Of a stretch of DNA of 64,000 bases, positions 38,412 to 48,048 are shown one piece after another. Position 1 is the first letter of the stretch. Each line of letters starts with the position of its first letter. The DNA lies in contig NZ_RKKE01000002.1 of NCBI RefSeq assembly GCF_003797125.1, forward strand, positions 161,661 to 225,660. The letters run 5' to 3'. Origin of the DNA: Shewanella frigidimarina (GTDB lineage Bacteria > Pseudomonadota > Gammaproteobacteria > Enterobacterales > Shewanellaceae). Made by a program: the position numbers and the translations under genes. The notes beneath the pieces are model-generated. The model ran no database searches. It was not told the DNA's origin and worked only from the letters and a program-made list of their open reading frames with translations.

Positions 38412-40678
38412 GCCTTGGTGTTTTCCTTACTCTTTGCTTTACTGTTACCAGCAGGCTGTTTGATGGCATAGTCGGCACCATAGGCCTGGTAGTAACCATA
38501 ATCACCTTGGTAGCGCTGAGCATCTTTAGTGTTGAATTGATTTAACACTACTCCAAACACTTTACTGCGCGCCTGGTTTAACTTAGCTAATGTCATCTTA
38601 ACCGCTTCGCTACGAGTATGACCAGCTTTGACTACTAGTACAGTAGCATCGCACAACGAGGTGATAATGAGTGCATCACTCACCGCATGAACCGGTGGAG
38701 TATCGATAATAATTTTACCGTATTGAGTTTTCAGTTCAGTCAACAGTTCTGCAAAATGACGAGATGTTAGTAACTCTTGCGGATTTAACGGCACTGCACC
38801 AGCAGGCATCACATCAACGTTAGGTTTAACCTCTTTTACAATACTGTTATGTAAGCTATCGGTACCCGACAATACATTAGCAAGCCCAGGCTGGTAAGTA
38901 GGTAAACCAAAGCGCATACCTAAACTTGATTTGCGTAAATCAGCATCAATAATTAACACTTTTTCCATGGTGGCATAGGCAAATGCTATATTCATTGACG
39001 TGGTAGTTTTACCTTCATTCGGATTGGAAGACGTCACTTCAATGGTCGATAGCGAAGTGCCCATAGCCATTAACGACATAGATGTTCGTATCGTCCTTAC
39101 AGCCTCTGCATGTAAGGGTAAACTCGCATCGTAAAAAGCAAAGTTAATATCTTCATAGCTAGTACCTTTTTTAGCTTTTGGCACATAACCTAACGCCCGT
39201 TGCGATAAAAGCTTTTCAACATCATCGCTGGTTTTTATAGTGTCATTTAATGCATCCAACACCAACACTAATACCATGGAAAAACCTAAACTGGCCATAA
39301 AAGCTAAAATAACAATCATTTTCTTTTTAGGCTTTTCTGGCAACAACGGAACTACGGCACGGTCGGTAAAACGTGCGACAGGTGAGTCAAAATCACCAGT
39401 AACAGCGGTTTCTTTTTGACGGGCTAAAAAAGTATCAAATAACTGTCTATTGGTATCGACTTCACGCAATAAGCGTTGATAATCGGTGTCTGTGGTACTT
39501 AAGTTTTGAAAAGCACCTTTAGCGTTACTAAATTGCGCTTCTAACGCTTGCAGTGTTTGAGCTGCAGTTTGTGCTTCATCTTCTATACCTTGAACTAACC
39601 GGCTTATTTGCTTGTGTAAATTCTGTTGCACCGTATTTAGTTCGGCTTGTGCTGCAATCATCTTTGGATGTTTAGGACCATACACCTGTTGTAACTCAGA
39701 CACTTTACGCTCAACCAATACCACTTCACGTTTAACGTTTTGAATCGATAAATGCGAGGTCACCTCGGGTAAACTTTCTAGGCGACTAATGTCAGTGGCA
39801 CCGTAACGCCTCACCACCGCTATAAAGCTATCAGCTTGGGCTTTACGCGATCTGGCAACGGTAATCTCATCACTTAAACGTTCTAACTCTTTGGCATCTA
39901 ATGCCGTCACCCCTTCAACGTCAATTAATCCATTTATTAATTTAAATTGCTCTAATCGTTTCTCAGACTCATCCAGCTTTATACGTAAGTCTTCTAAGCG
40001 ACCGCCTAACCAAGTATTCACTTTTTGAGTCATACCCAATTTGGCTTCTAACTGGCTTAAAATATAAGTATCACCAACAACATTTGCTATCTGTGCTGCA
40101 AGCTGAGAGTCTGAGCTTTCATAACTAATATTCACTAGTTGGGTTTTACGCACTGGAGATACATTGATATTTTGAGCGAAACTATCAATTAATTTATGCT
40201 TGGCTATATCTTGGCTAATTTGGCTATCAGCAGCCGTAGCAATTTCTTCAGGGATAAAATTTAACTGCGATTTAATCTCAGAAAACCAACTTGGAGGCTG
40301 GTTAAAAGCGGGATGATTGATTAAATCCAATTCATTAAATACTCGCTCGGCAATGCTGCGCGATTTAATAATCTCAAACTGGGTTAAATAGTATTCTTGC
40401 TGCCCAGAATTAATACCATACACTTCATCTATTTTAATCGCTTTAGCTTGTTCGGATTCTATCAATAACGTTGATGAAGCCTTATAAATCGGTGTCATAC
40501 TTAACACCACAAATACGGCTAACGCTGTGACCAATAAAGCAAATGCTAAAATGCGCCACTTAAAACGTAATAGTGGTAGAAGCAGTTTTTTTACATCAAT
40601 AAGCTGATCCATTTGCGTCACAGCAGGACTCAGTAAATTACCAGGGGAAGCACTTTGTCGTCTTTCTTGGAAGCTCAT
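38408..40678 (-). CDS. Polysaccharide co-polymerase/tyrosine autokinase (Wzc-like)
   Basis: This 756-residue inner-membrane protein has an N-terminal Wzz domain between two membrane helices (about residues 40-58 and 450-470) and a long periplasmic coiled coil. The cytoplasmic BY-kinase domain carries Walker A SSNPNEGKTTTSMN, Walker A' VLIIDADLRKSS and Walker B KIIIDTPPV. The tail has a tyrosine cluster (RYQGDYGYYQAYGADYAIK), the usual autophosphorylation site. It controls chain length and couples to the outer-membrane exporter. It overlaps its neighbours on both sides by one to four bases. Confidence 0.95.
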   Translation of the reverse strand: MSFQERRQSASPGNLLSPAVTQMDQLIDVKKLLLPLLRFKWRILAFALLVTALAVFVVLSMTPIYKASSTLLIESEQAKAIKIDEVYGINSGQQEYYLTQFEIIKSRSIAERVFNELDLINHPAFNQPPSWFSEIKSQLNFIPEEIATAADSQISQDIAKHKLIDSFAQNINVSPVRKTQLVNISYESSDSQLAAQIANVVGDTYILSQLEAKLGMTQKVNTWLGGRLEDLRIKLDESEKRLEQFKLINGLIDVEGVTALDAKELERLSDEITVARSRKAQADSFIAVVRRYGATDISRLESLPEVTSHLSIQNVKREVVLVERKVSELQQVYGPKHPKMIAAQAELNTVQQNLHKQISRLVQGIEDEAQTAAQTLQALEAQFSNAKGAFQNLSTTDTDYQRLLREVDTNRQLFDTFLARQKETAVTGDFDSPVARFTDRAVVPLLPEKPKKKMIVILAFMASLGFSMVLVLVLDALNDTIKTSDDVEKLLSQRALGYVPKAKKGTSYEDINFAFYDASLPLHAEAVRTIRTSMSLMAMGTSLSTIEVTSSNPNEGKTTTSMNIAFAYATMEKVLIIDADLRKSSLGMRFGLPTYQPGLANVLSGTDSLHNSIVKEVKPNVDVMPAGAVPLNPQELLTSRHFAELLTELKTQYGKIIIDTPPVHAVSDALIITSLCDATVLVVKAGHTRSEAVKMTLAKLNQARSKVFGVVLNQFNTKDAQRYQGDYGYYQAYGADYAIKQPAGNSKAKSKENTKA

Positions 40679-41214
40679 TAAAAAAATCTCTGTTCAATGG
40701 TAATTGTATCGCCTGCTTGAATCGCACTATTAATCGTGCCGCGCTCAGACTCGACTTTGCTGCCCTCACGTGAAATTAAAATCTTTTCTTGCGAGGCTCG
40801 CTCGGTTAATCCACCCGCTAATGCAATGGCTTGGTTTACCGTCATCCCAGGCTGATAAGGGTAGCCTCCCGGTTGTTTAACTTCACCGTGTATATAAAAG
40901 GGTCGATATAATATCATGCCAACAAATACATTAGGTTCAACAAAATAATCGCCCTTTAAGCCGTTATAAACAATTTGTTCAACTTCTTTAATGGTTAAAC
41001 CAATTAATTTTAACGAGCCTAGAAAAGGATAGTTGATGGTGCCACTATTGGTAATTTGGGTTTCGAGAGTTAATGCCTCTTCACCATATACTTTAATCAC
41101 TATGGTATCACCAGCACCTAAACGGTAATTCTGTGTTTCAGCACTGGTTGTCATTGGCAATAGAGCCAATGACAAAAATAGTATGACTGAATAAATTGGC
41201 GTTAAATACTTCAT
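40678..41214 (-). CDS. Short Wza-like polysaccharide export protein
   Basis: This 178-residue secreted protein has a signal peptide (about residues 1-25, ending TTSA), a Poly_export domain (NYRLGAGDTIVIKVYGEEALTLETQI ... GTINYPFLGSLKLIGLT) and one SLBB domain (IHGEVKQPGGYPYQPGMTVNQAIALAGGL). E. coli Wza has about 380 residues, so this form lacks the extra SLBB domain and the outer-membrane helix. No lipobox Cys is seen. The adjacent beta-barrel protein probably supplies the outer-membrane pore. Confidence 0.9.
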   Translation of the reverse strand: MKYLTPIYSVILFLSLALLPMTTSAETQNYRLGAGDTIVIKVYGEEALTLETQITNSGTINYPFLGSLKLIGLTIKEVEQIVYNGLKGDYFVEPNVFVGMILYRPFYIHGEVKQPGGYPYQPGMTVNQAIALAGGLTERASQEKILISREGSKVESERGTINSAIQAGDTITIEQRFF

Positions 41215-41221
41215 GGCCTTC

Positions 41222-42433
41222 CTAGAGTGTCATTTCTGCTTTAATAAAGTATACATTTCGATCAAAAGCATATTGGTTGTCAGTAGAATCAACCTCAATA
41301 ATATCGACTCCAGTGTTTAAGGTTAACCAACGGGTGACGTAATAATTAAGGCCGAATTGGTAAATTTTACTTTTGTCCTCACGTTCGACACCAGTATAGT
41401 CGTCATTTACTTGCTTGAATCCAACAGAAGAAGTAAACAGTTCGCTCCATTCATGATGCCATTTGACCCCATAACTAGTCCCTCTAATAAAGTCACCTGC
41501 GCCATTAGGGTCTCGACTCGTTCTGCCAGTAGAAAAATCAAAAGCAGAATAGGTTAACGGAGTCCAGGTCACTTTAGCGTCCCACGATAAACCACTAAAG
41601 TCTTCACGGGTATCATTATCAAAGCCTTTACGTTGATAACCTATACCAATGCTACCTTCAGTCGATGCAGATGCTAGCCATTCAACACCTACTCTTGCAG
41701 TATTAGTAGTACTATCACGATCGCCAGTAGGATCGACAACTTCATAAACAGTGCCTACATTTTGAAAGTCAATAAAAATACTGGTAGAAGCTCTTGTATC
41801 ATAATAAAAAGTGGCACCTAATGTGGTGTCATCAAAATTACGAAATTGAGTGATAGATTCAAAGTTACTGTACTCTTTACTTAAGTACTTAGCATTAGCT
41901 CGGATACGTGCGGGGGTAGTTTTAGCACCATATTCATAAAAGCCGCCTACGCTTGAAACATCATAAGTATTTGGTTCATCCTGATCAGCACCACTGTTGC
42001 CTTCGAAAATTCCGCTACCGCGGTCTTCGTGGCCAGAAATATAAGTTGCCTCAAGGCCGAATCGTCTAGACTGATTAACATCAACCTCTGCTTTGGCCTT
42101 GATCAAAGCATCTAAATAATTATCATCGCTACTAGAAAAGTAATCACCATACTCAATGCCCGCATCAAGGGTAAAAACACTGCTGCCGTCAATTAGTTGG
42201 GCTTGAACTGCAGGAGTCACAGTTAGTATCCAACTATCTAACTTATCAACTGAAGCATTTGCGCTAGTAATGTTGTCATCATATTTCAAGCCACTGTTTA
42301 AACCAGGGGTGAAATCAATACCAGACTCAGTACGAATAACACCAGCTTTTTCATCTGCAGCAGACACAGGGTTTGTTATCACTATTGCAGCAACCACTGT
42401 AGCGATGCAACTCAACTTATACGGTACATTCAT
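41222..42433 (-). CDS. Outer-membrane beta-barrel protein (EpsL/VpsM-like)
   Basis: This 403-residue protein has a signal peptide (about residues 1-25, ending VSAAD). After it, alternating polar/hydrophobic strands with aromatic girdle residues and a C-terminal aromatic strand (DRNVYFIKAEMTL) predict a beta-barrel of about 16 strands. Such barrels (BBP2-type) accompany short Wza proteins in Eps/Vps loci, and I infer an export role. AAGGATAT precedes the ATG. About 320 bases separate it from the glycosyltransferase gene upstream. Confidence 0.82.
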   Translation of the reverse strand: MNVPYKLSCIATVVAAIVITNPVSAADEKAGVIRTESGIDFTPGLNSGLKYDDNITSANASVDKLDSWILTVTPAVQAQLIDGSSVFTLDAGIEYGDYFSSSDDNYLDALIKAKAEVDVNQSRRFGLEATYISGHEDRGSGIFEGNSGADQDEPNTYDVSSVGGFYEYGAKTTPARIRANAKYLSKEYSNFESITQFRNFDDTTLGATFYYDTRASTSIFIDFQNVGTVYEVVDPTGDRDSTTNTARVGVEWLASASTEGSIGIGYQRKGFDNDTREDFSGLSWDAKVTWTPLTYSAFDFSTGRTSRDPNGAGDFIRGTSYGVKWHHEWSELFTSSVGFKQVNDDYTGVEREDKSKIYQFGLNYYVTRWLTLNTGVDIIEVDSTDNQYAFDRNVYFIKAEMTL

Positions 42434-42754
42434 GATTTATATCCTTATAAAATAAATACATGGAAATAATTAACACCAACGCTATCACGTCAGTGAGTAA
42501 ATTTTTCTTCGCCGTAATCCCCAAGATATCTTATCGGGAATCCAGCCTTTAAACCTTTAACAAAAGCAGATACCGCAGTGAACACCTAACCTATACAAGG
42601 TAAAGTAAAAGCTCTTAATAAGTATCATAAAATTAAAACGTTACCAGAATGACAAACAACTAAACATCATCCGAAAGACTAATAAATAAACGCAACTTAA
42701 TATTAAAAACCTATCGTAAAGAAAAGAACCTACAAAAGGATAAGCATAACCTCA
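42434..42754. other. Non-coding gap in the EPS locus
   Basis: This stretch lies between the WcaJ-like and beta-barrel genes. It contains a degraded copy of the dispersed repeat (about 42515-42546, GTAATCCCC ... GGGAATCCAGCC) and is otherwise AT-rich, with no gene or clear terminator. A secondary promoter for the export genes could lie here, but I cannot point to one. Confidence 0.5.
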
Positions 42755-44155
42755 CTAATAAACGTTCTTACCAACAAAGCCTTTAAAAATAGTCATAAAT
42801 ACAATTTTTATATCCCACCACAAGGTCCAGTTACGAATATAAGCTAGATCGTACTCAATTCGTTTTTCCATCTTATTTAAAGTATCGGTTTCACCGCGCC
42901 AGCCATTCACTTGTGCCCAACCAGTAATACCTGGTAACACCTTGTGGCGTAACATGTAATAAGTGACTAATTTCCGATACTCCTCGTTGTGAGCCACGGC
43001 ATGTGGACGAGGACCCACTACTGACATATCGCCCTTAAACACATTAAAAAATTGCGGTAACTCATCCAAAGATGTTTTTCGTAAAAAAGCACCCACTTTA
43101 GTAATGCGGGTATCGCCTTTGGTAGCTTGTGTAACAACATCACTGTTTTCGGTTACCGTCATCGAACGAAACTTCCATACTTTAATCTTGCGACCATCTA
43201 AGCCATATCGATCTTGCTTAAAAATGACAGCGCCTGGTGAATTTAGTTTAATTGCGGCACCAATAATCACCAAAACAGGCGATAGGGCTAAAATAGCAGT
43301 TAAGCTAAATATTATATCGAAAGTTCGCTTGTAAAAACGTCTCATACCGTTTACTGGAGACTCAAATACACTTATAGTGTCAACGTCACCGACGCTACCG
43401 ATTCGAGCCTGCATTAAGTTTTTTAGTAGAAAATCAGGAGTGATTAATACATCGACAGTGGTATTTCCAAGCTGCTCAATAATATCAGCAATACGTTTTT
43501 CAGCTACCATGGGTAAGCAAATATACAACTTTTGTATTTTTCCATTTTTAGCTAAAGCAACAGCTTCATTAACCCCCCCCTCAATGAGAGTAGTTTGCAT
43601 ACCACCAAGGCGTTTCGGTTCTCTATCATCAAAAAAACCAACAAATTTAAAACCTAATTCATAATTTTTTAATATTTCACGATAAAGATTTATACCTGAT
43701 GATGTTAAACCTACGATGGCAACATCTTGAAAACCAAATCCAGACCGTCTACGCAATGATTTAATCCATTTAGCTAAAAAACGCCAGGTCATTAAACATA
43801 TAATTGATAACGTAAACCAGCCAACAATGATAATACGGGAAAATGTCTCAGATTCTTTAAGAATAAATAAACTAGATGCAACAATAAAAAAGCAAAAAAG
43901 TTTCACCAAAAACAATGAACTAATCATTCTTGAAAACTTCCCAACTCGCCATGAACGATACAATTGAAATGATTCTGATAAATAGGAATAAACAAGTAAA
44001 GTAAATATTAATACAATTAAGTAATCTTTAGAAAAAACTGCACCATATAAAAGAAGTGCTGCATTGAAACAAATAATAATAATTAAGATATCAATAAGAC
44101 GATACAGAAATGTATAGCTGTCTTTTTCAACATCCAAAGTTTTTCGCGAATCCAT
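42755..44155 (-). CDS. Undecaprenyl-phosphate sugar-1-phosphate transferase (WcaJ-like initiator)
   Basis: This 466-residue polyisoprenyl-phosphate hexose-1-phosphate transferase has four N-terminal membrane helices and a CoA-binding-like Rossmann region (VAIVGLTSSGINLYREIL). A membrane segment at about residues 278-300 is followed by the catalytic Bac_transf domain: FKQDRYGLDGRKIKVWKFRSM, GAFLRKTSLDELPQFFNVFKGDMSVVGPRP. It starts each repeat unit by loading the first sugar phosphate on undecaprenyl phosphate. The WcaJ-like length suggests glucose, but the sugar is not certain. Confidence 0.92.
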   Translation of the reverse strand: MDSRKTLDVEKDSYTFLYRLIDILIIIICFNAALLLYGAVFSKDYLIVLIFTLLVYSYLSESFQLYRSWRVGKFSRMISSLFLVKLFCFFIVASSLFILKESETFSRIIIVGWFTLSIICLMTWRFLAKWIKSLRRRSGFGFQDVAIVGLTSSGINLYREILKNYELGFKFVGFFDDREPKRLGGMQTTLIEGGVNEAVALAKNGKIQKLYICLPMVAEKRIADIIEQLGNTTVDVLITPDFLLKNLMQARIGSVGDVDTISVFESPVNGMRRFYKRTFDIIFSLTAILALSPVLVIIGAAIKLNSPGAVIFKQDRYGLDGRKIKVWKFRSMTVTENSDVVTQATKGDTRITKVGAFLRKTSLDELPQFFNVFKGDMSVVGPRPHAVAHNEEYRKLVTYYMLRHKVLPGITGWAQVNGWRGETDTLNKMEKRIEYDLAYIRNWTLWWDIKIVFMTIFKGFVGKNVY

Positions 44156-44166
44156 AATTTATGTTC

Positions 44167-44901
44167 TTATTTAGTAAAAAACTTTTCTTTAAAAAGCAAA
44201 AAAGCAAAAGTAGAGTTTGTAATCAGGTATCTTTTCCACATTCTTCTTGGTTCTTGAATTACTCTATACAACCATTCCAAGCCACTTTTTTGCATCCATA
44301 ACGGCGCACGTTTTACCTTGCCGGCAACCACATCAAAAGTGCCACCGACTCCCATCACAAAATCGACACCTAGCTTATCTTGCCATTTGTTGATGAAGTT
44401 TTCTTTTTTTGGTGATGTTATAGCAACAAACAATAACTTAGCACCCGATGCGCGGATCTTGTTTACTACAGCTTCTTCATTTTCCCAGAAGTAACCGTCG
44501 TTAAAGCCTGCAATCGTTAAGTTTGGATAAAGTGCTTTAACATTATCTGAAGTTTTAGTGACCACTTCATCTGTCGCCCCCAAAAGAAACACAGGAAAAT
44601 TGCAACGAGCACTCATTTTTAATAATTCATGAAATAAATCTACCCCTGATACTCTTTCAGGTACGTCATGGCCTAAGAATCGAGCGCCAAACACAACCCC
44701 CATTCCATCAATGTTGATTACATCACATGCTTTGACCGACGCAGCCAAAACAGGGTCTTTTTGCATATTGACTATTTTGGCAACATTGACGACTACGTGC
44801 TGTAGAAATTCACCGTTGACTATTTTGGTTTCGATAAACTTAACAGTTCCAGACATGGATGCTATATCCATGGGAGATTTTAAAAACTCAATACGTTTCA
44901 T
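44167..44901 (-). CDS. WecG/TagA/CpsF-family glycosyltransferase
   Basis: This 244-residue GT26 protein has the family pattern VVNVAKIVNMQKDPVLAASVKACDVINIDGMGVVFGARFLG, PVFLLGA, and a C-terminal DFVMGVGGTFDVVAGKVKRAPLWMQKSGLEWLYRVIQEPRRMWKRY. Known members transfer ManNAcA (WecG) or ManNAc (TagA) to a lipid-linked first sugar. The presence of wecB and wecC in the same locus makes ManNAcA a reasonable donor. The transcript continues into the WcaJ-like gene after 11 bases. Confidence 0.92.
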   Translation of the reverse strand: MKRIEFLKSPMDIASMSGTVKFIETKIVNGEFLQHVVVNVAKIVNMQKDPVLAASVKACDVINIDGMGVVFGARFLGHDVPERVSGVDLFHELLKMSARCNFPVFLLGATDEVVTKTSDNVKALYPNLTIAGFNDGYFWENEEAVVNKIRASGAKLLFVAITSPKKENFINKWQDKLGVDFVMGVGGTFDVVAGKVKRAPLWMQKSGLEWLYRVIQEPRRMWKRYLITNSTFAFLLFKEKFFTK

Positions 44902-44940
44902 TATGTGATCAATCCATGCTTATATTAGGCTAATAGTTAC

Positions 44941-46119
44941 TCAACTATTAGGTTGCTTACTTTCAACAGTCATACGATTAAAATAAGCAAAGGAATAATA
45001 AACCCATGCTTGTGTCCAACGCACATAATCAACTTTATTTGCGAATTTTTTATTCTGTTGATAAATAAAGCGTTGCTGTTTGGATAAATATAAGGTGTCA
45101 ATTGCACGCTTAATAACTTTATCTGCCATTGCAAAATCAGCCGGAGTTTTACCTACTTTTGTGAGTGTAAAAATTGCTTGTGATACACTGTGCATATCTA
45201 ATGGATAACGGTTTTTATTATAATATTTGGCAGTACCATCATCCTCAAATAAGTGCTCCTTATAATATGCAAAACCAAGATCAATAGCCGGTTCAAAATC
45301 GTCAATCATCAATACATCACTAAGCATTCTAAGCGCTTCAAGATTATAACCGGTGTGAAAACCGTCAATAAATTGATGATGATGGCGAGCACCATACACC
45401 CAAGAACCGTCAACGCCTTGCTCAGACACAGACTGCCTTGCGGCATTCAAAGCTAATTGCTTGTAGTTATGGTTATTAGTCAACACGGCAACTTTAGCAA
45501 CCCATGCAGCGCCCCATAAACTAGCATTATGTACAAAGGCGGTTTCACCCGGAATATAAGCAAAAAACTGACGCCCTTCAAGCTCGCTATATAGTGTTTT
45601 TACAATAAAATGTGCCGAATCCAGCGCAGGAACACGATATTTATTATCACCAGTTACCTCACTGAGAGCATACAGCGCCTGCGCAACATAAATAGTGGTA
45701 ATAATATTTGGTTTACCTTTAGGAACGAAAAATGCCCTTGCATTCCAATCAAAATGATATCCCCAACAACTATGCTTCCAAAGAGATATATCGCTTTGTT
45801 GAGTTAATAACCAATCGGCAAGCTTTATTGCTTCATTGAGGTAATTGACATCTTGATATATGCGATAGTCCTCAAGTAGCCCCAATATGAATAAAGCGAT
45901 TCCTTTGGGATTACGCATTTTAGGAACCAAACACAAAGGCCTAAAATTAATAGCAGAACGTTTATGGAACTGAATCCAAATCAGGCCAAACAAACCACGC
46001 TTCAAAAATGGGAAAAAATCAAATATAGGACTGTTTAATCCATCAAAAGGGTCTTGACCTTTGTAATTATGAAACTTTGCATTTACTAATATTTGGTTAG
46101 AAATTTTAATATACCCCAC
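44941..46119 (-). CDS. Six-hairpin (toroid) glycosidase-like protein of unknown function
   Basis: This 392-residue protein has no signal peptide. Repeated helical hairpins (KGIALFILGLLEDYRIYQDVNYLNEAIKLADWLLTQQ; YVAQALYALSEVTGDNKYRVPALDSAHFIVKTLY; HTGYNLEALRMLSDVL) suggest an alpha/alpha toroid, as in uronyl epimerases, lyases and hydrolases. It opens with YKGQDPFDGLNSPIFD, a motif found in uncharacterised EPS-locus proteins. It could modify lipid-linked oligosaccharide in the cytoplasm. The start is a GTG with GGAGG nine bases upstream. I do not assign a reaction. Confidence 0.6.
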   Translation of the reverse strand: MGYIKISNQILVNAKFHNYKGQDPFDGLNSPIFDFFPFLKRGLFGLIWIQFHKRSAINFRPLCLVPKMRNPKGIALFILGLLEDYRIYQDVNYLNEAIKLADWLLTQQSDISLWKHSCWGYHFDWNARAFFVPKGKPNIITTIYVAQALYALSEVTGDNKYRVPALDSAHFIVKTLYSELEGRQFFAYIPGETAFVHNASLWGAAWVAKVAVLTNNHNYKQLALNAARQSVSEQGVDGSWVYGARHHHQFIDGFHTGYNLEALRMLSDVLMIDDFEPAIDLGFAYYKEHLFEDDGTAKYYNKNRYPLDMHSVSQAIFTLTKVGKTPADFAMADKVIKRAIDTLYLSKQQRFIYQQNKKFANKVDYVRWTQAWVYYSFAYFNRMTVESKQPNS

Positions 46120-46154
46120 TTTATAAAACCTCCTAGTTCACTCCGAATAAAACA

Positions 46155-46450
46155 TCAAATTTTTTTAACGACTTTAGCTGGCTAACCGGAAATAACACAA
46201 TTACTCGGTATATCGTTAACAACAACGGAGTTTGCACCAATAATCACATTATCTCCAATGGTTATGTTTCCCTGTATACGTGCACCTGCACCAATATATA
46301 TCACCACCAATTATTGGGCATGAATCTTTGGCTTACGACCGATAGTAATACCTTGCCCGATACATCCACGCTCGCCAATTATAGATCGTTTATGAATAAC
46401 GCAACCAATTCCACCATAAATAAAAACAGGAACCTCGTTCTATTGAAACA
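46155..46450 (-). pseudogene. Broken hexapeptide-repeat acyltransferase (serine O-acetyltransferase-like)
   Basis: Translation shows left-handed beta-helix repeats in two frames: VFIYGGIGCVIHKRSIIGERGCIGQGITIGRKPKIHAQ then a stop, and in the next frame CPIIGGDIYIGAGARIQGNITIGDNVIIGANSVVVNDIPSNCVISG. That frame has an in-frame TAG where the conserved PAK motif follows (PAKVVKKI), with the natural stop at 46155. So there is a frameshift near 46320, a nonsense codon, and no clear start. It resembles sugar or serine O-acetyltransferases of polysaccharide loci, and O-acetylation by this protein has probably been lost. Confidence 0.8.
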
Positions 46451-46556
46451 GAGCTTGGGAAGACTTAATTAAACAATAACAAATAGATTAACTTAACAAA
46501 CTTAATAAATATATATTAATTACACCCCGCTTTAAATTCCGTAAAACATAAGTTCA

Positions 46557-48047
46557 TTACAAAACTTTCTTCCCTAAATTATTGATTAAATGATACTTGG
46601 CTATATCTACAATAGAAAAAATAAAACTAGATTTTAAAGCTGTTTTAAGTTTAGAAGAAAATGAATGTTTTGGGTTGATTGGTATACTGTCCAACTCAGA
46701 GGCCATGTTACTAACTAAACGTAAAAATAATTTATTATTAGTGTATCTGGTATATCGACTATTAAGCATAATCATTTTACTTATTAAATAGTGAGATGCA
46801 AAAGGGTTAACCTCTTCAAACGCGAGATCTGATTCTGCATTTCCGACCGCGCCCCAATTCCCAAGCTTCTGCTCAATATAAAATAAAGTGTTAATAGGAT
46901 ACTGTGAAGCATAGGGATGATGTTTTAATTCATTAAGCCAACTCGTGGTTACTTTGTTAGCATAAGTAGAGTTAGCGCACTGATATTTATAACAAAGATA
47001 GTTGGGTTCAACTTTAAATTTTGACGGGCCATATACTGAGCGGCCAAATTCACCGACACCACAAATATTGATATGACCAGAAAGCTTGACAGAATAATTG
47101 TACACTTCGGGCAATCTTTTTGGTAATGAATAAAAGACAGAGCCAGAAAATGAGTTCTTAAACTCTAAAGGGATATTAGAAATAGACTCGAAATTATCAT
47201 GCTTATTAAAATAAACATTTAAAACTTCGCAAACCCTCGCGCCAACAACTAAATCGGGGTGACTATCATTCATAGATGACAATTTGTCGATGAAATAATA
47301 ACAGGACTCGGATACATCTTTAGAAGCTGCTGCCATAACCCTACTATCATTACCAGCAGTAACCGCTATTGAAAGTGGGGCTAACCGAGAAAAAGCTTTT
47401 AATGTCAACTTTAATTCATTAGTTATTTCACTAACTGCTATATTAAAATCTATATAGTTAAAGTCTCTCCAAGGCCAAAAACGGGTTACTTCATAATTTG
47501 ACAAACTAAGAGTATGATTAGGTAACGCTTTGCAGATCTCGTTATAAATAGTGTCGGTCCCAATCCAAGCATTGCCATTACCTTTCCGAGGAAACACTTC
47601 TTTATAAAAGCCTTCTGCTTCAGAGTTAATACTAACGGCTACACCTGAATATTTAAGTAAATTAATATCTGTAGCAATTATTTGTTTCATTTTACAGTAA
47701 TTAATCTGTGCTAAAGAAGTTGCATCTGAGCGAACAAAAACACCGTCATCACCTTTGTACAAAAGGTAATAACGACCGCAGACTCTTTCTAAAATTTTAT
47801 TAATTTGTAAAAAAGTAGGATTTAAGATTTCGTCACTAAATAAGTCTTTTAGGTTAAATTCAGCTAAATCTGGGTGCACCACTACGCCTACTATCAGACA
47901 TTCAAAGCTATCAGACTGATAAGAATAAATAGCATTCAAATGATGGTAATACACGATATAGTCATCAAAATTAAAGCGATCGAAGCCATTAGGTATATTT
48001 AAATCACTGTTACTTGAATGACTAAGTAAGATTTGCCTAGTAAACAT
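46557..48047 (-). CDS. Asparagine-synthase-like amidotransferase domain protein
   Basis: This 496-residue protein resembles the C-terminal synthetase half of asparagine synthase. The pyrophosphate-loop equivalent is SIAVTAGNDSRVMAAAS at about residues 227-243 (canonical SGGxDS). It lacks the N-terminal catalytic Cys (it starts MFTRQ), so it cannot use glutamine by the usual Ntn mechanism. Such proteins are common in polysaccharide loci, where homologues such as WbpS amidate uronic acids. With ManNAcA and GlcA predicted here, uronamide formation is plausible but unproven. The start is one base after the stop of the CapK-like gene. Confidence 0.72.
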   Translation of the reverse strand: MFTRQILLSHSSNSDLNIPNGFDRFNFDDYIVYYHHLNAIYSYQSDSFECLIVGVVVHPDLAEFNLKDLFSDEILNPTFLQINKILERVCGRYYLLYKGDDGVFVRSDATSLAQINYCKMKQIIATDINLLKYSGVAVSINSEAEGFYKEVFPRKGNGNAWIGTDTIYNEICKALPNHTLSLSNYEVTRFWPWRDFNYIDFNIAVSEITNELKLTLKAFSRLAPLSIAVTAGNDSRVMAAASKDVSESCYYFIDKLSSMNDSHPDLVVGARVCEVLNVYFNKHDNFESISNIPLEFKNSFSGSVFYSLPKRLPEVYNYSVKLSGHINICGVGEFGRSVYGPSKFKVEPNYLCYKYQCANSTYANKVTTSWLNELKHHPYASQYPINTLFYIEQKLGNWGAVGNAESDLAFEEVNPFASHYLISKMIMLNSRYTRYTNNKLFLRLVSNMASELDSIPINPKHSFSSKLKTALKSSFIFSIVDIAKYHLINNLGKKVL

Positions 48048-48048
48048 G

